Part shown: positions 1 to 6,057 of the stretch, one piece after another
Numbering within the stretch: the first letter of the stretch is position 1
Layout of the letters: every line of letters starts with the position of its first letter
NCBI GenBank assembly: GCA_945861255.1
Contig: CAMAUG010000004.1
Coordinates: 1 to 29,180 of the forward strand
Reading direction: 5' to 3'
DNA from: Candidatus Sulfopaludibacter sp. SbA3
GTDB lineage: Bacteria > Acidobacteriota > Terriglobia > Bryobacterales > Bryobacteraceae
DNA: 29,180 nt
Notes under the pieces: generated by a model
The model's database searches: none
What the model was told of the DNA's origin: nothing
Seen by the model: only the letters and a program-made list of their open reading frames with translations
Made by a program: the position numbers and the translations under genes

Positions 1-1
1 G

Positions 2-598
2 GGGAACATGGAATTGGCTTCCCTGATCCTGCTGCTGTTCACCGCCAACGGGGTTTTTGAGCCCCTGGAAGTAGCGCTGAACCGCATCTGGGGTATCCGG
101 AAAAACCGTAGTTTCTTCCGCAATCAGTTGGTCAGTCTGGCGTTGATATTCGCTTGCGGAAGCCTGGCGCTGGTGTCGATGATGCTGACGGCGCTGAACC
201 AACAATCGCTGGGCGTCGGTACGCTGCCGCCGGGATCGTTCAGCGCGTTGCTGGGCGGCGGAGCGGCGGCGTTCGCCATGCTGTTCTTCAAGCTGGCGGC
301 CGTGCCGTTGGCGGTGCTGGTGCTGTTCTTGATCTATCGTTACTTGCCGAATGGCAGGCCGCCGCTTTCACGCGTGATTCCCGCAGCCATTTTCACCGGA
401 CTGCTGATGGAGCTGCTCAAATACGTCATCGCGTTCGCCTGGCCGTGGTTCCAGCCCAAGATCGCCCGCGAGTACGGTGTGTTTCAATATTCGGTGACGC
501 TGATTTTCCTGGGTTTTTTCGCGTCGCTGCTGGTGTTGGGTGGGGCGGAGTGGGCCGCGCGCGGGCACCGCATGCCGGAAGAGGGTACGGATGCCTGA
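2..598 (+). CDS. YihY/BrkB-family inner-membrane protein, 5'-truncated by the window edge
   Basis: The reading frame is open from the left edge, so only the C-terminal part, about 199 residues, is present. It is a polytopic integral membrane protein with at least four hydrophobic helices. The segment FEPLEVALNRIWGIR near the start is typical of the YihY/BrkB family, where it links two membrane helices. Family members have about six helices and no firmly established transport function; older annotations calling them ribonuclease BN are incorrect. The last codons overlap the start of the following dehydrogenase gene (ATG at 591, stop at 596-598), so the two are probably co-translated. The ATG at position 8 is internal to the family alignment and is unlikely to be the true start. 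The family call is confident; the role is unknown. Confidence 0.8.
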   Translation, partial: GNMELASLILLLFTANGVFEPLEVALNRIWGIRKNRSFFRNQLVSLALIFACGSLALVSMMLTALNQQSLGVGTLPPGSFSALLGGGAAAFAMLFFKLAAVPLAVLVLFLIYRYLPNGRPPLSRVIPAAIFTGLLMELLKYVIAFAWPWFQPKIAREYGVFQYSVTLIFLGFFASLLVLGGAEWAARGHRMPEEGTDA

Positions 599-1394
599 AC
601 GCCCGCTGGCGGTGATCACTGGGGCGTCCAGCGGCATCGGCGCCGAATTCGCGCGCCAGCTCGCGGCGCGTGGATACGACTTGCTGCTGGCCGCGCGGCG
701 TGAGGACCGCATGCGGAGTCTGGCGGCGGAGATCAACGCACGGCACGCGGTGGACATCGAAATCATGCCTGGCGATTTGGCCAATGACGCCGATCGCCAC
801 CACCTGGCCGAATACATCCGGAACACCCGGCATTTCGCGCTGCTGGTGAACAACGCCGGCTTTGGCACCAACGGGTTCTTCATCGACGTGGATGTGGAGA
901 GCCAGCTTCGCATGCACCGCTTGCATGTGCTGGCAACGCTTGAGCTGACCCACGCGGCGCTGGCCAGCCTGGCCGCCAACAAGCCGAGCGGGGACTGCGG
1001 CGTGATTAACGTCGCAAGCGTGGCCAGCTTCGGCCAGGCGCCCACCAACGTGAGCTACTGCGCCACCAAGACGTGGATGGCAAGCTTCACCAACGGTTTG
1101 GCGACGGAACTGGCTATGCGCGGCTCGCCTACTCGCATGCAGGCGCTGTGCCCGGGCTACACGATGTCCGAATTTCACGACGTGTTGAAAATGAACCGCG
1201 GCGCGATTCCCAAATTCTTCTGGATGAGTGCCGAGTTCGTCGTGGCCGAATCCCTGCGCGGTTTCGAGCGTGGGCGGGTTTTCGTGATTCCCGGCCGGCA
1301 CTACAAGATATTGGTGCTCCTCATGCGGGCGATTCCGGATTCCTGGCTGCGGTGGTTTTCGATCCGGTTGGCGCACCGGCGGAGAAAAGCGTAA
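591..1394 (+). CDS. Short-chain dehydrogenase/reductase (SDR), classical type
   Basis: The product is a 267-residue Rossmann-fold NAD(P)-dependent oxidoreductase. The nucleotide-binding motif TGASSGIG is at residues 10-17, NNAG at 87-90, the catalytic Ser near 143 and YCATK (Tyr156, Lys160) in the active site. The first strand plus ARR near residues 35-37 suggests a preference for NADP(H). The start is set at 591, because a purine-rich ribosome site (GAAGAGGG) lies just upstream and the ATG overlaps the stop of the preceding YihY/BrkB gene. A longer reading from 540 would add a non-conserved basic leader. The helix that usually carries the fourth catalytic residue reads RLHVLATLELT, with His where most relatives have Asn. 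The C-terminus (WLRWFSIRLAHRRRKA) is amphipathic and basic and may touch the membrane. The substrate cannot be inferred. Confidence 0.88.
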   Translation: MPERPLAVITGASSGIGAEFARQLAARGYDLLLAARREDRMRSLAAEINARHAVDIEIMPGDLANDADRHHLAEYIRNTRHFALLVNNAGFGTNGFFIDVDVESQLRMHRLHVLATLELTHAALASLAANKPSGDCGVINVASVASFGQAPTNVSYCATKTWMASFTNGLATELAMRGSPTRMQALCPGYTMSEFHDVLKMNRGAIPKFFWMSAEFVVAESLRGFERGRVFVIPGRHYKILVLLMRAIPDSWLRWFSIRLAHRRRKA

Positions 1395-1397
1395 CTG

Positions 1398-1418
1398 GGG
1401 CGGGACTGAGAGCCGCCC
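1398..1418. terminator. Hairpin between convergent genes, possible bidirectional terminator
   Basis: GGGCGG (1398-1403) and CCGCCC (1413-1418) form a perfect 6-bp GC stem with a 9-nt loop in the 25-bp gap between two convergent stop codons. There is no U-tract on either side, so the assignment rests on position and symmetry. Confidence 0.42.
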
Positions 1419-1419
1419 A

Positions 1420-1899
1420 TCAGCGCCGGAACGTATATCCGACCGCCGCGCCTGCTCGAAAATGCAGTTCCCAGCCGAAGCGCGCCTCCGGAGCCACGTA
1501 CCAGTGATCCGTGATGTACAGCTTCACACCGCCGCCGGCCTGCCAGAAGATTTCGTTGACGGTGAACACCGGGCGGAACCGCCGGAACTCACTGCGGACC
1601 CACCCGGCCCCGCCGGTGACGTAGGGGACAACCCGGCCTTCGCGGAAATCCCAGTTCACATTGGGTACGATCACAACGTCGCTGTGGCGGCGGGATTGGC
1701 GCAGGTACTGGAATTCCGGCTCCACACTGAGCCGCCGCGTGACATAGATTCTCGCGGACGCGCCTGTTTGCAGGTGGTGGATCAGCGACTCATCCGTGAA
1801 TCCCGTATAGCCGATGGATCCCTTCAGCTCCACGGTCCCGGGCGTTTCCGCCCATGCCACTCCCGCCAGGGAAAATAGAAATAGTGCGAATCGCCTCAT
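1420..1899 (-). CDS. Small outer-membrane beta-barrel protein
   Basis: The product is 159 residues. A signal peptide (MRRFALFLFSLAGVAWA, cleavage after AWA near residue 17) is followed by alternating polar/aromatic strands: GSIGYTGF, ARIYVTRRLSVEPEFQY, VPNVNWDF, VVPYVTGGAGW, VKLYITDHWYVAPEARFGW and GAAVGYTFRR. This pattern and length match the small OmpA/OmpW-like barrels of the OMP_b-brl type, which sit in the outer membrane and often have no known ligand. The start at 1899 is chosen over one ten codons upstream because GGAGG lies seven bases before this ATG and the signal peptide begins cleanly. The terminal residue is Arg rather than the usual Phe. An unusual 18-bp tandem repeat lies about 70 bp upstream. 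Confidence 0.75.
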   Translation of the reverse strand: MRRFALFLFSLAGVAWAETPGTVELKGSIGYTGFTDESLIHHLQTGASARIYVTRRLSVEPEFQYLRQSRRHSDVVIVPNVNWDFREGRVVPYVTGGAGWVRSEFRRFRPVFTVNEIFWQAGGGVKLYITDHWYVAPEARFGWELHFRAGAAVGYTFRR

Positions 1900-1906
1900 G
1901 CCGGTA

Positions 1907-1911
1907 CCTCC
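1907..1911 (-). promoter_or_regulatory. Shine-Dalgarno GGAGG that fixes the barrel gene start
   Basis: On the minus strand GGAGG is followed by TACCGGC and then ATG (1897-1899). This excludes the alternative start at 1929. Confidence 0.7.
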
Positions 1912-1970
1912 ACGCTCCACCGGTGACATCCCAACTTCAGTAGGATTTCTTCCCGGAATATTCGGAGATG

Positions 1971-2016
1971 TCCGTACGCGGGGTGTGGTCCGTACGCGGG
2001 GTGTGGTCCGTACGGG
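1971..2016. repeat. 18-bp tandem direct repeat, about 2.5 copies
   Basis: The unit tccgtacgcggggtgtgg occurs at 1971-1988 and again, identically, at 1989-2006. A third partial copy (tccgtacggg) occupies 2007-2016. The 18-bp period places each CGTACG core on a similar helical face. The array lies between the sigma-factor stop and the barrel gene, 72-117 bp upstream of the barrel start codon. It could be an array of regulator sites or simply replication slippage. Confidence 0.85.
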
Positions 2017-2059
2017 AGGAATGTCCGCAGGATCGTCGCGGAGTGGTTTCCTTCGCCAT

Positions 2060-2079
2060 CAGGCGCGAAAGAGCGCCTG
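2060..2079 (-). terminator. Hairpin downstream of the sigma-factor gene
   Basis: CAGGCGC (2060-2066) and GCGCCTG (2073-2079) form a perfect 7-bp stem around a 6-nt loop, 46 nt beyond the sigma-factor stop codon. There is no U-tract on the minus strand. Confidence 0.42.
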
Positions 2080-2125
2080 GTCTTGCCGCCGGAGCTCACG
2101 CTGAACTACCTGCTCGAATTCAGCT

Positions 2126-3223
2126 TCAGAACGCCTGCGGTGAACGGATCCCGTGAGCTTCGAGCGCCACCTGCATCTTTTCTAGCGCCGCCTTGTGGAT
2201 CTGCGAAACACGGCTCTCATTAATGCCCAGGACGGTGCCGATTTCCTTCATTGTCATCTCGTTGCTGTAGTACAAGGAGACCACTTTTTGGTAGCGTTCC
2301 GGTAACGTCTTCATCGCCACGCCCAAGGTGCTGCGGAGCTGCTCGTGCGCGCACATGGAATCGGGCTGCGTCTCCGGGCCGCTCGGGAAATCCGGCGCGG
2401 GAAGATCTTCGTTTTCGTTGGCACGAGTGGAGGCGGACACCAGGCCCACGTTGCGCAGGTCTATCATCATCGTGCGCCAGCGTTCCGGATCGATGCCCAA
2501 TTTTGCCGCCACCTCAGATTCAGTGGGATTTCTTTGCAGCGTGGAGGCCAGCTCCCGCGTGGCGCTTTCCACCTGCTTGTGGCGGCGGCGCATGTCGCGC
2601 GAGGCCCAGTCCAGTTGCCGCAAGCTGTCCAGAATCGCGCCCTTGATGCGGTGTTTGGCGTAGCTGGAGAATGCGACCTGTTTATCGGGGTTAAACTTGC
2701 TGGCGGCGTCGAATAGCCCCAGGATGCCGGCATGCACCAGGTCGTCCACGTCCACATGCACCGGCAGATTCTCATGCACGCGCACGGCGATGGCCTTCAC
2801 CAGGGGCAGATGCTCCAGCACCACGCTATCGCGCCTCGCTATCCGGGCGCTCTCCTGCGCACCGGCGCGGGCGGTGGCAATTGTCAATTCCGTAACTTTG
2901 CGCGCCCCGCTCTTTTCGGCCATGCGCTTTACCGCTGTGATTTTTCCCGCGGCGGCTGCTACCGCCGGGCGGTTCGCGGACGTGGCTTTCATCGCCGTTA
3001 CTTTGCTCCGGACCGCAGGCCGGGCAGTGCTCTTAGTAGCGGCCGAGGGCAGCGCGTGAATCCCGGTGCTGCGAACGGCCGGCTTGGCCGCCATCGCTCG
3101 CGTGGAGCTGCCGCGTGCTGCCGCCTGACGCGCCGGCGCCGTTGCGGTGCCCGTCGCGCTCATGGTGATCGCCCGGACCGGTCCGGTCGCGGCATTTCTC
3201 GTCTTTACCATCGTGTCCAACAT
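2126..3223 (-). CDS. FliA/WhiG-type sigma-70 family factor with basic low-complexity N-terminal tail
   Basis: The product is 365 residues. Residues about 129-365 form a complete FliA/WhiG-family sigma factor. Region 2 spans about 130-205 with VDVDDLVHAGILGLFDAA and FSSYAKHRIKGAILDSLR. Region 3 is about 210-257 (DMRRRHKQV, then PTESEVAAKLGI). Region 4 is about 295-352, with a helix-turn-helix MKEIGTVLGINESRVSQIHK (326-345). It lacks region 1.1, as is normal for this group. Family members direct RNA polymerase to motility or developmental promoters. Residues 1-125 are Ala/Thr/Ser/Pro rich with many Arg/Lys and almost no acidic residues; PAVRS recurs at 48-52 and 69-73. This resembles histone-H1-like tails and is unusual in a sigma factor of about 240 residues. 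GGAGG lies 11 nt before the chosen ATG; a start at Met101 would remove most of the tail. No flagellar genes are nearby. Confidence 0.9.
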   Translation of the reverse strand: MLDTMVKTRNAATGPVRAITMSATGTATAPARQAAARGSSTRAMAAKPAVRSTGIHALPSAATKSTARPAVRSKVTAMKATSANRPAVAAAAGKITAVKRMAEKSGARKVTELTIATARAGAQESARIARRDSVVLEHLPLVKAIAVRVHENLPVHVDVDDLVHAGILGLFDAASKFNPDKQVAFSSYAKHRIKGAILDSLRQLDWASRDMRRRHKQVESATRELASTLQRNPTESEVAAKLGIDPERWRTMMIDLRNVGLVSASTRANENEDLPAPDFPSGPETQPDSMCAHEQLRSTLGVAMKTLPERYQKVVSLYYSNEMTMKEIGTVLGINESRVSQIHKAALEKMQVALEAHGIRSPQAF

Positions 3224-3295
3224 ATCGGCGATGTCCTCCCCACTAACCTTGCCCAGCTCAACAGCAATCCTGGCCGCCTGGCTACGTTCTCAGGT

Positions 3296-3313
3296 GCTTA
3301 CCTTAAGGCAAGC
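3296..3313. repeat. 18-bp near-palindrome upstream of the sigma-factor gene
   Basis: GCTTACCTTAAGGCAAGC is symmetrical except for one position per arm and is centred on CTTAAG. It lies about 75-90 bp upstream of the sigma-factor start codon, so it could be an operator. Confidence 0.45.
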
Positions 3314-3438
3314 ATCAGACCGATCCGAATCGCAGGTCTGGAAGCGGCATCTCGTGGATTCTCGAAGCGTAGGATCGAGCAGCGCATCTCCTTTTAAATG
3401 TGCAATTAAGAGCATCATTCTGCTGTCCCTGTTCAGTG

Positions 3439-3466
3439 GCGGCGGCGGCCCCTCCGTCGCCGCCGC
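3439..3466. repeat. GC-only inverted repeat
   Basis: GCGGCGGCG (3439-3447) and CGCCGCCGC (3458-3466) can form a 9-bp stem with a 10-nt loop. No U-tract follows on either strand. It lies about 215 bp upstream of the sigma-factor start. Confidence 0.45.
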
Positions 3467-3540
3467 ACCGCCCTCCGTACCGTTTTGGAACCGTAATTCC
3501 ACGAAACCCTTCCAATCCGAAACGTACACCGCCAATCCGG

Positions 3541-3559
3541 GATGCCAGAAGCTGGCATC
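3541..3559. terminator. Perfect 8-bp hairpin, possible end of the TonB-like operon
   Basis: GATGCCAG and CTGGCATC pair perfectly around the triloop AAG. The element is about 105 nt downstream of the stop of the small membrane protein gene on the minus strand. It could be a terminator lacking a U-tract or an operator. Confidence 0.35.
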
Positions 3560-3663
3560 ACACCGCCGGTATTCAGCAGGATATTCCGTCTGGGGATTCT
3601 CGTATGTCGAGGGACTACCTTAGAAATGGGTTAAAACGATCCCACTATGCTTACGCCATTGCC

Positions 3664-3945
3664 CTAGCGCTGGCGATCCTTGACGACTCCCAGCCACGAT
3701 TTGAACGCTAACCCACCTAGAAGCAATAACGTAGCGTCGCGCATCCGGCCATCCAACGTAAACCAGGCGAACGCCGCCAGTACCACGTAGATGTAGAGGG
3801 CGGCTCGGAATCGGTTGGGCAACGAGGATGTTTCAGATGGGGAACTTGTTTCGTATTGGGACGGCGTAATCGGCTCGGACTCGCTTGGAGCGGCGAGTTC
3901 GGCCTTGGATTCGGGCGATCCGCCTCCGGCGAGGTCTTCGGGCAT
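3664..3945 (-). CDS. Small two-helix membrane protein coupled to the TonB-like gene
   Basis: The product is 93 residues and not recognised. Residues 1-45 are polar, acidic and Ser/Pro rich (SESEPITPSQYETSSPSETS). Two hydrophobic segments follow, about 48-63 (ALYIYVVLAAFAWFTL) and 71-87 (ATLLLLGGLAFKSWLG), then a basic end (KDRQR). The ATG at 3945 overlaps the TGA of the upstream TonB-like gene as ATGA, which indicates translational coupling. The product may therefore be an accessory of the TonB-like protein, possibly a membrane partner in the position ExbB/ExbD genes often occupy, but it has no ExbB or ExbD similarity that I can see. The coupling is seen in the sequence; the partnership is inference. 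Confidence 0.72.
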   Translation of the reverse strand: MPEDLAGGGSPESKAELAAPSESEPITPSQYETSSPSETSSLPNRFRAALYIYVVLAAFAWFTLDGRMRDATLLLLGGLAFKSWLGVVKDRQR

Positions 3946-4937
3946 CAACGTGAACTCGTGTTGTAGGAAAATGCCAGTTGTACGCGGATCTCCTGGCCCC
4001 CGAACTGAGCCGGAAGGGGAGGAAAGGGATAAGACGCGCTGATGCCTGCAACCGCGGCACGGTCCAGAGCGCTGGCGCCGGACGACTCGGCGATCACCAA
4101 CTTGGGCACCGCGCCCTTGCGATCGATGATGAACTGCACCAGCACTCGACCCCGCCGGCCCAGGCGCGCGCTCTCGGGAATCACGGACAGCCAATTGGTA
4201 CGCACGGCCGTGAGCACTTGAATCAGATACGGCTTGAAATCGACTCCCTGAGGGTCACTCATCAATTGCAGGTTGCTGCGCGACGGGCCGCTCGAAGGCG
4301 CTTGATTGGCTGAGGGGATGGTGGTCAGTTCGTCGATATCGCCGATGGTGACGCCTCCGCCTCCTTGAGAGGGAGGAACGATGCGCGCCGATGCGTCCAT
4401 CGAAAGACGCTGCTGCGGTAGCCTCAAGTTCGCATTCGGATTTGCGTTGGGGCGGTTGGATGGTCCGGGAGCGCCCACCGGCTCAAACGTGAGTTTCGGT
4501 TTATCGATGGCGGGCAGAGCCTGCGCGATCCCTCCGGGCGGCGCGGGTGGCGGCGGGGCGGACGCTTCAATATCCGGCGCCTCAATGGCAGTTGCGGCCG
4601 GAATGGTGGCCGCGCGCGGTGCCGGGGGGCGGAAGCGCGGGGCCTGCGGCGTGGGCGAGGGCGGCGCCGCGCTGCGGACATCCAGTTGGCGTGAAAGTTT
4701 TCCGCGATTCTCGTCTCTCTGCGTCAATTCCTTAGGCATGTAAAGCGGTACCGATTTGCGCAGATCGTCGACGACGAAGCGAACTCCTGGGCCGGGAAAC
4801 GGCATCACGCCTACAACCCAGTAGGCGAATATGTGAAATAGCAACGACCCGAGCGCGGCTGCGGCTACTCGACTCGGCGGAAGCGGTTCCCGCCAGTCGC
4901 ACATCAGCTTCAGATCGCCGGTATCGGCCATATTCAC
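3945..4937 (-). CDS. TonB-like energy-transducer protein
   Basis: The product is 330 residues with the TonB layout. A short cytoplasmic N-terminus precedes one membrane helix at about 24-46 (VAAAALGSLLFHIFAYWVV). A long Pro/Ala-rich periplasmic spacer with poly-Pro runs follows, and then a C-terminal domain at about 236-326. That domain contains VLTAVRTNWLSVIPESA, GRVLVQFIIDRKGAVPKL and ALDRAAVAGISASYPFPPLP, as in TonB C-terminal domains. Such proteins pass proton-motive energy from ExbB/ExbD to outer-membrane receptors. No receptor or exbBD gene is in the window. The start is uncertain: GTG at 4937 or ATG two codons later (4931), as the ribosome site (GGAG/GGGGTGG) is loosely spaced for both. 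It is followed by the coupled small membrane protein. Confidence 0.85.
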   Translation of the reverse strand: MNMADTGDLKLMCDWREPLPPSRVAAAALGSLLFHIFAYWVVGVMPFPGPGVRFVVDDLRKSVPLYMPKELTQRDENRGKLSRQLDVRSAAPPSPTPQAPRFRPPAPRAATIPAATAIEAPDIEASAPPPPAPPGGIAQALPAIDKPKLTFEPVGAPGPSNRPNANPNANLRLPQQRLSMDASARIVPPSQGGGGVTIGDIDELTTIPSANQAPSSGPSRSNLQLMSDPQGVDFKPYLIQVLTAVRTNWLSVIPESARLGRRGRVLVQFIIDRKGAVPKLVIAESSGASALDRAAVAGISASYPFPPLPAQFGGQEIRVQLAFSYNTSSR

Positions 4938-4982
4938 GGCACGGCCACCCCATCTCCAAAGATGCCGGCGCCCCGGCTCGGG

Positions 4983-5978
4983 TTACGCGGTACCGAGCGT
5001 GCGAGCGACCAGTTGCGCGTGCACCTCGATTCTATCAAGGATCGCGCACGCCGCCTCCAGTGCCGCCAGCGCCTGCTCTCCGGTCACGCGTGGCACGCCG
5101 CGCGTTGTGACGCATTCGAAGAAGTTTTCGAGCTCCAGCCGCAGCGGCTCATCCTTGGTGACAGGCAATTGCGCGAAATCGATGCCCATCGGGATATTTC
5201 CCGGAGAGGAGGACGCCGCGGCTGAGCCGGCCGCCGCTGGCTTCACGCGGAAACGCACGCCATCCTGGCGCCCGTAATCCACCGAAATGTATTCGTGCGG
5301 CTGGAACAGGCGCAGCTTGCGGACGCGCTCCGTCGAGACGCGGCTGGCCGTCAGGTTTGCCACACAACCGCTGGGAAACTGCAAGCGCACGTTCGCGATG
5401 TCCACTTTCTCCGACAGAATCCGAACCCCGGCGGCACGGATTTCCTCGGGTGTTTCCCCGGTCAGCGACAACACCACATCCAGGTCGTGAATCATCAGGT
5501 CCAGCACCACGTCCACATCCAGGCACCGCGGGCTAAACTCGCTCATCCGGTGCACTTCGAAGAACAACGGTTTGGTGATCGCCTTACTCAGAGCGAGCAC
5601 CACCGGGTTGAAACGCTCCAGATGCCCCACCTGGAGCACGCGGCCATGCCGCCGGGCGGCTTCCACCAAGGCGCGCCCCGCTTCCGGGGAATCCGCGATG
5701 GGCTTTTCGATCAGCACATCCAGGCCTTTGGTCATCAATGCACAGCCGATCTCCGCGTGCGTTACCGTGGGCGTGGCCACTACCGCTGCATCGGCGCTGG
5801 CAGCGAGTTCGTCCAAGCTGTGAAACACGCGCGCCGCGTATGGTTCGCCCATTTGCGCGGCGCGTTGAGGATCCAGATCCAGCACGCCCGCCAATTCGGC
5901 GTGTTCCGACTGATGAATGACGCGCAGGTGATTCTTGCCGAACGCACCGGCGCCCACCACTGCTATCCGAGGTTTCAT
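4983..5978 (-). CDS. Gfo/Idh/MocA-family NAD(P)-dependent oxidoreductase
   Basis: The product is 331 residues. The Rossmann motif GAGAFGKNHLRV is at about 9-20, the family signature EKPIA at 91-95, VGHLERFNP at 117-125, and the catalytic-helix sequence DLMIHDLDVVL at 160-170, in which His164 is the probable general acid/base. The family oxidises or reduces hydroxyls on sugars, inositols and nucleotide sugars. The LERFNP and MIHDLD wording resembles UDP-N-acetylglucosamine 3-dehydrogenase (GnnA), which supplies amino-sugar substrate for lipid A. No lpxA or gnnB gene is adjacent here, so that assignment stays tentative. A weak purine-rich ribosome site (GGAAAGCGGAAA) precedes the ATG. The TonB-like gene begins 45 nt downstream on the same strand and may be co-transcribed. 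Confidence 0.88.
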   Translation of the reverse strand: MKPRIAVVGAGAFGKNHLRVIHQSEHAELAGVLDLDPQRAAQMGEPYAARVFHSLDELAASADAAVVATPTVTHAEIGCALMTKGLDVLIEKPIADSPEAGRALVEAARRHGRVLQVGHLERFNPVVLALSKAITKPLFFEVHRMSEFSPRCLDVDVVLDLMIHDLDVVLSLTGETPEEIRAAGVRILSEKVDIANVRLQFPSGCVANLTASRVSTERVRKLRLFQPHEYISVDYGRQDGVRFRVKPAAAGSAAASSSPGNIPMGIDFAQLPVTKDEPLRLELENFFECVTTRGVPRVTGEQALAALEAACAILDRIEVHAQLVARTLGTA

Positions 5979-6057
5979 TTTCCGCTTTCCAGTGAGTTTA
6001 GCTCGGCCAACCGCGCACCTGGGCTCCCCCGCGCCGCCCGCGGCTCCTGCCTGTTCG

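Larger units (their letters stand above)
3224..3663. other. 440-bp intergenic region with several dyads, no convincing gene
   Basis: This gap separates the sigma-factor start from the stop of the small membrane protein gene; both are on the minus strand. An open minus-strand frame at 3290-3535 lacks a ribosome site and any recognisable domain. The region holds three inverted repeats, listed separately. It is likely to contain the sigma-gene promoter and leader, but no near-consensus -35/-10 pair was found. Confidence 0.5.

Noticed and set aside
1896..2099. A 67-codon minus-strand frame containing YGPHPA repeats
   Set aside because: The repeats are produced by the 18-bp DNA array read through; there is no ribosome site and it runs into the real barrel start.
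3290..3535. Possible 81-residue minus-strand gene upstream of the sigma factor
   Set aside because: Non-ATG start, no ribosome site, a low-complexity GC-repeat section and no similarity recognised; treated as intergenic.
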